Assembly (NCBI RefSeq): GCF_023744375.2
Contig: NZ_CP146284.1
Span: forward strand, 1,302,001 to 1,366,000
DNA from: Parabacteroides sp. AD58
GTDB lineage: Bacteria > Bacteroidota > Bacteroidia > Bacteroidales > Tannerellaceae
DNA: 64,000 nucleotides
Direction of reading: 5' to 3'
Positions 62,438-64,000 of the stretch are shown here, in pieces. The notes under the pieces are model-generated. The model was not told the origin of the DNA and made no database searches. It saw nothing but the letters and a program-made list of their open reading frames with translations. Position 1 is the stretch's first letter, and each line of letters opens with the position of its first letter. The translations under genes were made by a program, and so were the position numbers.

Positions 62438-63503
62438 TACTCGCCAGTTAATTGATGCCCTGAATAAACGCCCAGAAATTGCCAGAGCTACTACTTCTTT
62501 TGATACAAAATTTCCACAGTATCTTGTAGAGGTAGATGCCGCAGTTTGTAAACGAAATGGAGTATCACCCTCAGATGTCTTAAATACCTTATCCGGATAT
62601 ATCGGAGGTAGTTATGCCTCTAACATGAACCGCTTTTCCAAACTCTATCGAGTCATGGTACAAGCTTCACCCGAATTTCGTCTGGATACAAAAGCTCTAC
62701 ATAATATATATGTACGGAATAGTTCTGGCGAAATGACACCTATCAATCAATATTTGAAACTAACCCGCATCTACGGCTCTGAGATTCTGACTCGCTTCAA
62801 TCTTTTCTCGGCTATTCAGGTCAATGGAACACCAGCAACCGGTTATAGTTCCGGACAGGCAATCCAAGCTGTAAAGGAAGTAGCAGCACAAATTTTACCA
62901 ACTGGATACGGTTATGAATTCGGTGGTATGTCTCGTGAAGAATCCAGTACCGGTAACACCACAACGCTTGTATTTGTCATCTGTGTTGTCTTTATTTATT
63001 TGATTCTTTGTGCTCTTTATGAGAGTCTGTTTGTTCCGATGGCCGTGATTCTTTCTGTACCTTTCGGATTGGCTGGAAGTTTCCTCTTTGCCAAGATGTT
63101 CGGACTGGAAAACAATATTTATTTACAGACAGGACTGATTATGTTGATCGGCTTACTTTCCAAGACGGCAATCCTGCTTACTGAATATGCTTCCGAACGC
63201 CGTCATCACGGCATGAGTATTATTCAGGCAGCCATTTCGGCCGCTCAAGTTCGCTTGCGACCGATTCTGATGACTTCATTGACCATGATCTTTGGTATGT
63301 TACCTATGATGTTCTCAACCGGTGTTGGAGCCAATGGCAATATCTCTATCGGTGTAGGTACAGTTGGTGGTATGCTTATTGGTACAATTGCATTGCTGTT
63401 TATCGTACCACCGTTATTCATGGTATTCCAATATTTACAAGAGAAACTCATGCCTGCACGTCAGTTGCCACAACCTGAAAAAGAAACGAATAAAGGAGAA
63501 TGA
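62436..63503 (+). pseudogene. RND efflux pump, C-terminal part (interrupted by the mobilizable element)
   Basis: Last 355 codons of the pump begun at 52175: second periplasmic loop (FDTKFPQYLVEVDAAVCKRNGV, SGYIGGSYASNMNRFSKLYRVMVQ) and TM8-TM12 with LILCALYESLFVPMAVILSV and KTAILLTEYAS. No frameshift or stop is present. From the first in-frame Met at 62625 a 292-residue fragment could be made if transcription reached it, but it would lack the first half. Joined to the 5' part through one core copy the protein has 1,051 residues. Confidence 0.94.
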
Positions 63504-63506
63504 TAT

Positions 63507-64000
63507 ATGAAAAAGATATTGTTATGCATATGGGGTATAATAACCCTAAGTAGCTGCCATATTTACCGGGCATACGAACGGCCGGATATAGCTGTTTCCG
63601 ACAGTCTCTACCGCCAGTCTGTTCCAATTGCAGACACCACGTCATTAGCTTCACTTTCTTGGAAAGAGCTTTTTACTGATCCGCAATTACAACGGCTCAT
63701 TGAAACAGGCCTTAACAACAATACAGATCTGGGGATCGCATATCTGAAAGTGAAAGAAGCAGAAGCACTACTGATGACTTCACGTCTGGCTTATCTTCCG
63801 GCTGTATCGTTCACACCGCAAGGTTCTGTCAGCAGTTTGGATGGGGCAAAAGCCACCAAGACTTATGACTTGGCAGTCTCGGCAGATTGGGAAATCGACA
63901 TCTTTGGCAAGTTACTCAATGCCAAACGAGGTGCGAAAGCGGCTCTTGAACAAAGTGAAGCCTATCAACAAGCTGTACAAACTCAACTGGTCGCCACAAT
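63507..64000 (+). CDS. Outer-membrane efflux lipoprotein of the second RND system (3' end outside window)
   Basis: First 164 residues of a TolC/OprM-type channel, closely similar to the one at 33293. Lipobox TLSSCH (Cys about residue 17), then YRAYERPD, ELFTDPQLQRLIETGLNNNTD and WEIDIFGKLLNAKRGAK. It starts 3 bp after the pump stop. Expression from the operon promoter at 51000 is probably blocked by the inserted element and its terminators, so any transcription would have to come from the element's right end. Confidence 0.94.
   Translation, partial: MKKILLCIWGIITLSSCHIYRAYERPDIAVSDSLYRQSVPIADTTSLASLSWKELFTDPQLQRLIETGLNNNTDLGIAYLKVKEAEALLMTSRLAYLPAVSFTPQGSVSSLDGAKATKTYDLAVSADWEIDIFGKLLNAKRGAKAALEQSEAYQQAVQTQLVAT

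Overview
The window is a chromosomal segment of a gut Bacteroidales bacterium, most likely a Parabacteroides. The grounds are the SusC/SusD pair, the TAnnTTTG -7 promoter boxes with TTTG-like -33 boxes about 20 bp upstream, Bacteroidetes-type proteins (TamL, DUF4296, DUF2520, an eukaryote-like IleRS, a DksA-like protein without zinc ligands) and an NBU-like mobilizable element. The genus is an inference. I saw no rRNA, tRNA or CRISPR array.

Region 1 (1-8.4 kb): a SusD lipoprotein gene running off the left edge, and its SusC TonB-dependent receptor gene, which is split by an IS982-family insertion sequence with a clean 7-bp target duplication. A small heat-shock protein gene follows behind a textbook sigma-54 promoter. 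Next come an IS3-family element with a -1 frameshift site, a set of 7-bp boxes spaced exactly 32 bp apart, and an array of four 22-bp palindromic units.

Region 2 (8.4-28 kb): housekeeping and repair genes. These are a Dna2-like nuclease-helicase overlapping a short-chain dehydrogenase, SbcD-SbcC, a MATE transporter, a DUF1847 protein, topoisomerase III, seryl-tRNA synthetase, an NlpC/P60 lipoprotein, a secreted beta-propeller glycosidase-like protein and a secreted M28 peptidase. A palindromic AT-rich intergenic repeat follows.

Region 3 (28-37 kb): an AraC-type regulator divergent from a complete RND efflux operon (lipoprotein adaptor, pump, outer-membrane lipoprotein), then a PepSY-like periplasmic protein, a HAD phosphatase, and an ECF sigma factor with a four-TM partner.

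Region 4 (37-51 kb): ileS, a DksA-like gene, lspA, a DUF4296 lipoprotein, a TrmH-type methyltransferase, tamL, then maf, kdsC, a DUF2520 protein and a nitroreductase in one tight leftward run, and a LytS/LytTR two-component pair.

Region 5 (51-64 kb): a second RND operon divergent from the two-component pair. Its pump gene is cut by an 8,173-bp integrative mobilizable element flanked by an 8-bp core, TTAAAATA. The element carries a tyrosine integrase, a DNA-binding-like protein, a helicase, a primase, a MobV relaxase with a candidate oriT, and a Mef-type macrolide efflux gene. The mef gene has a long structured leader with a candidate leader peptide. Removing the element or the IS982 copy together with one repeat restores each interrupted reading frame exactly.
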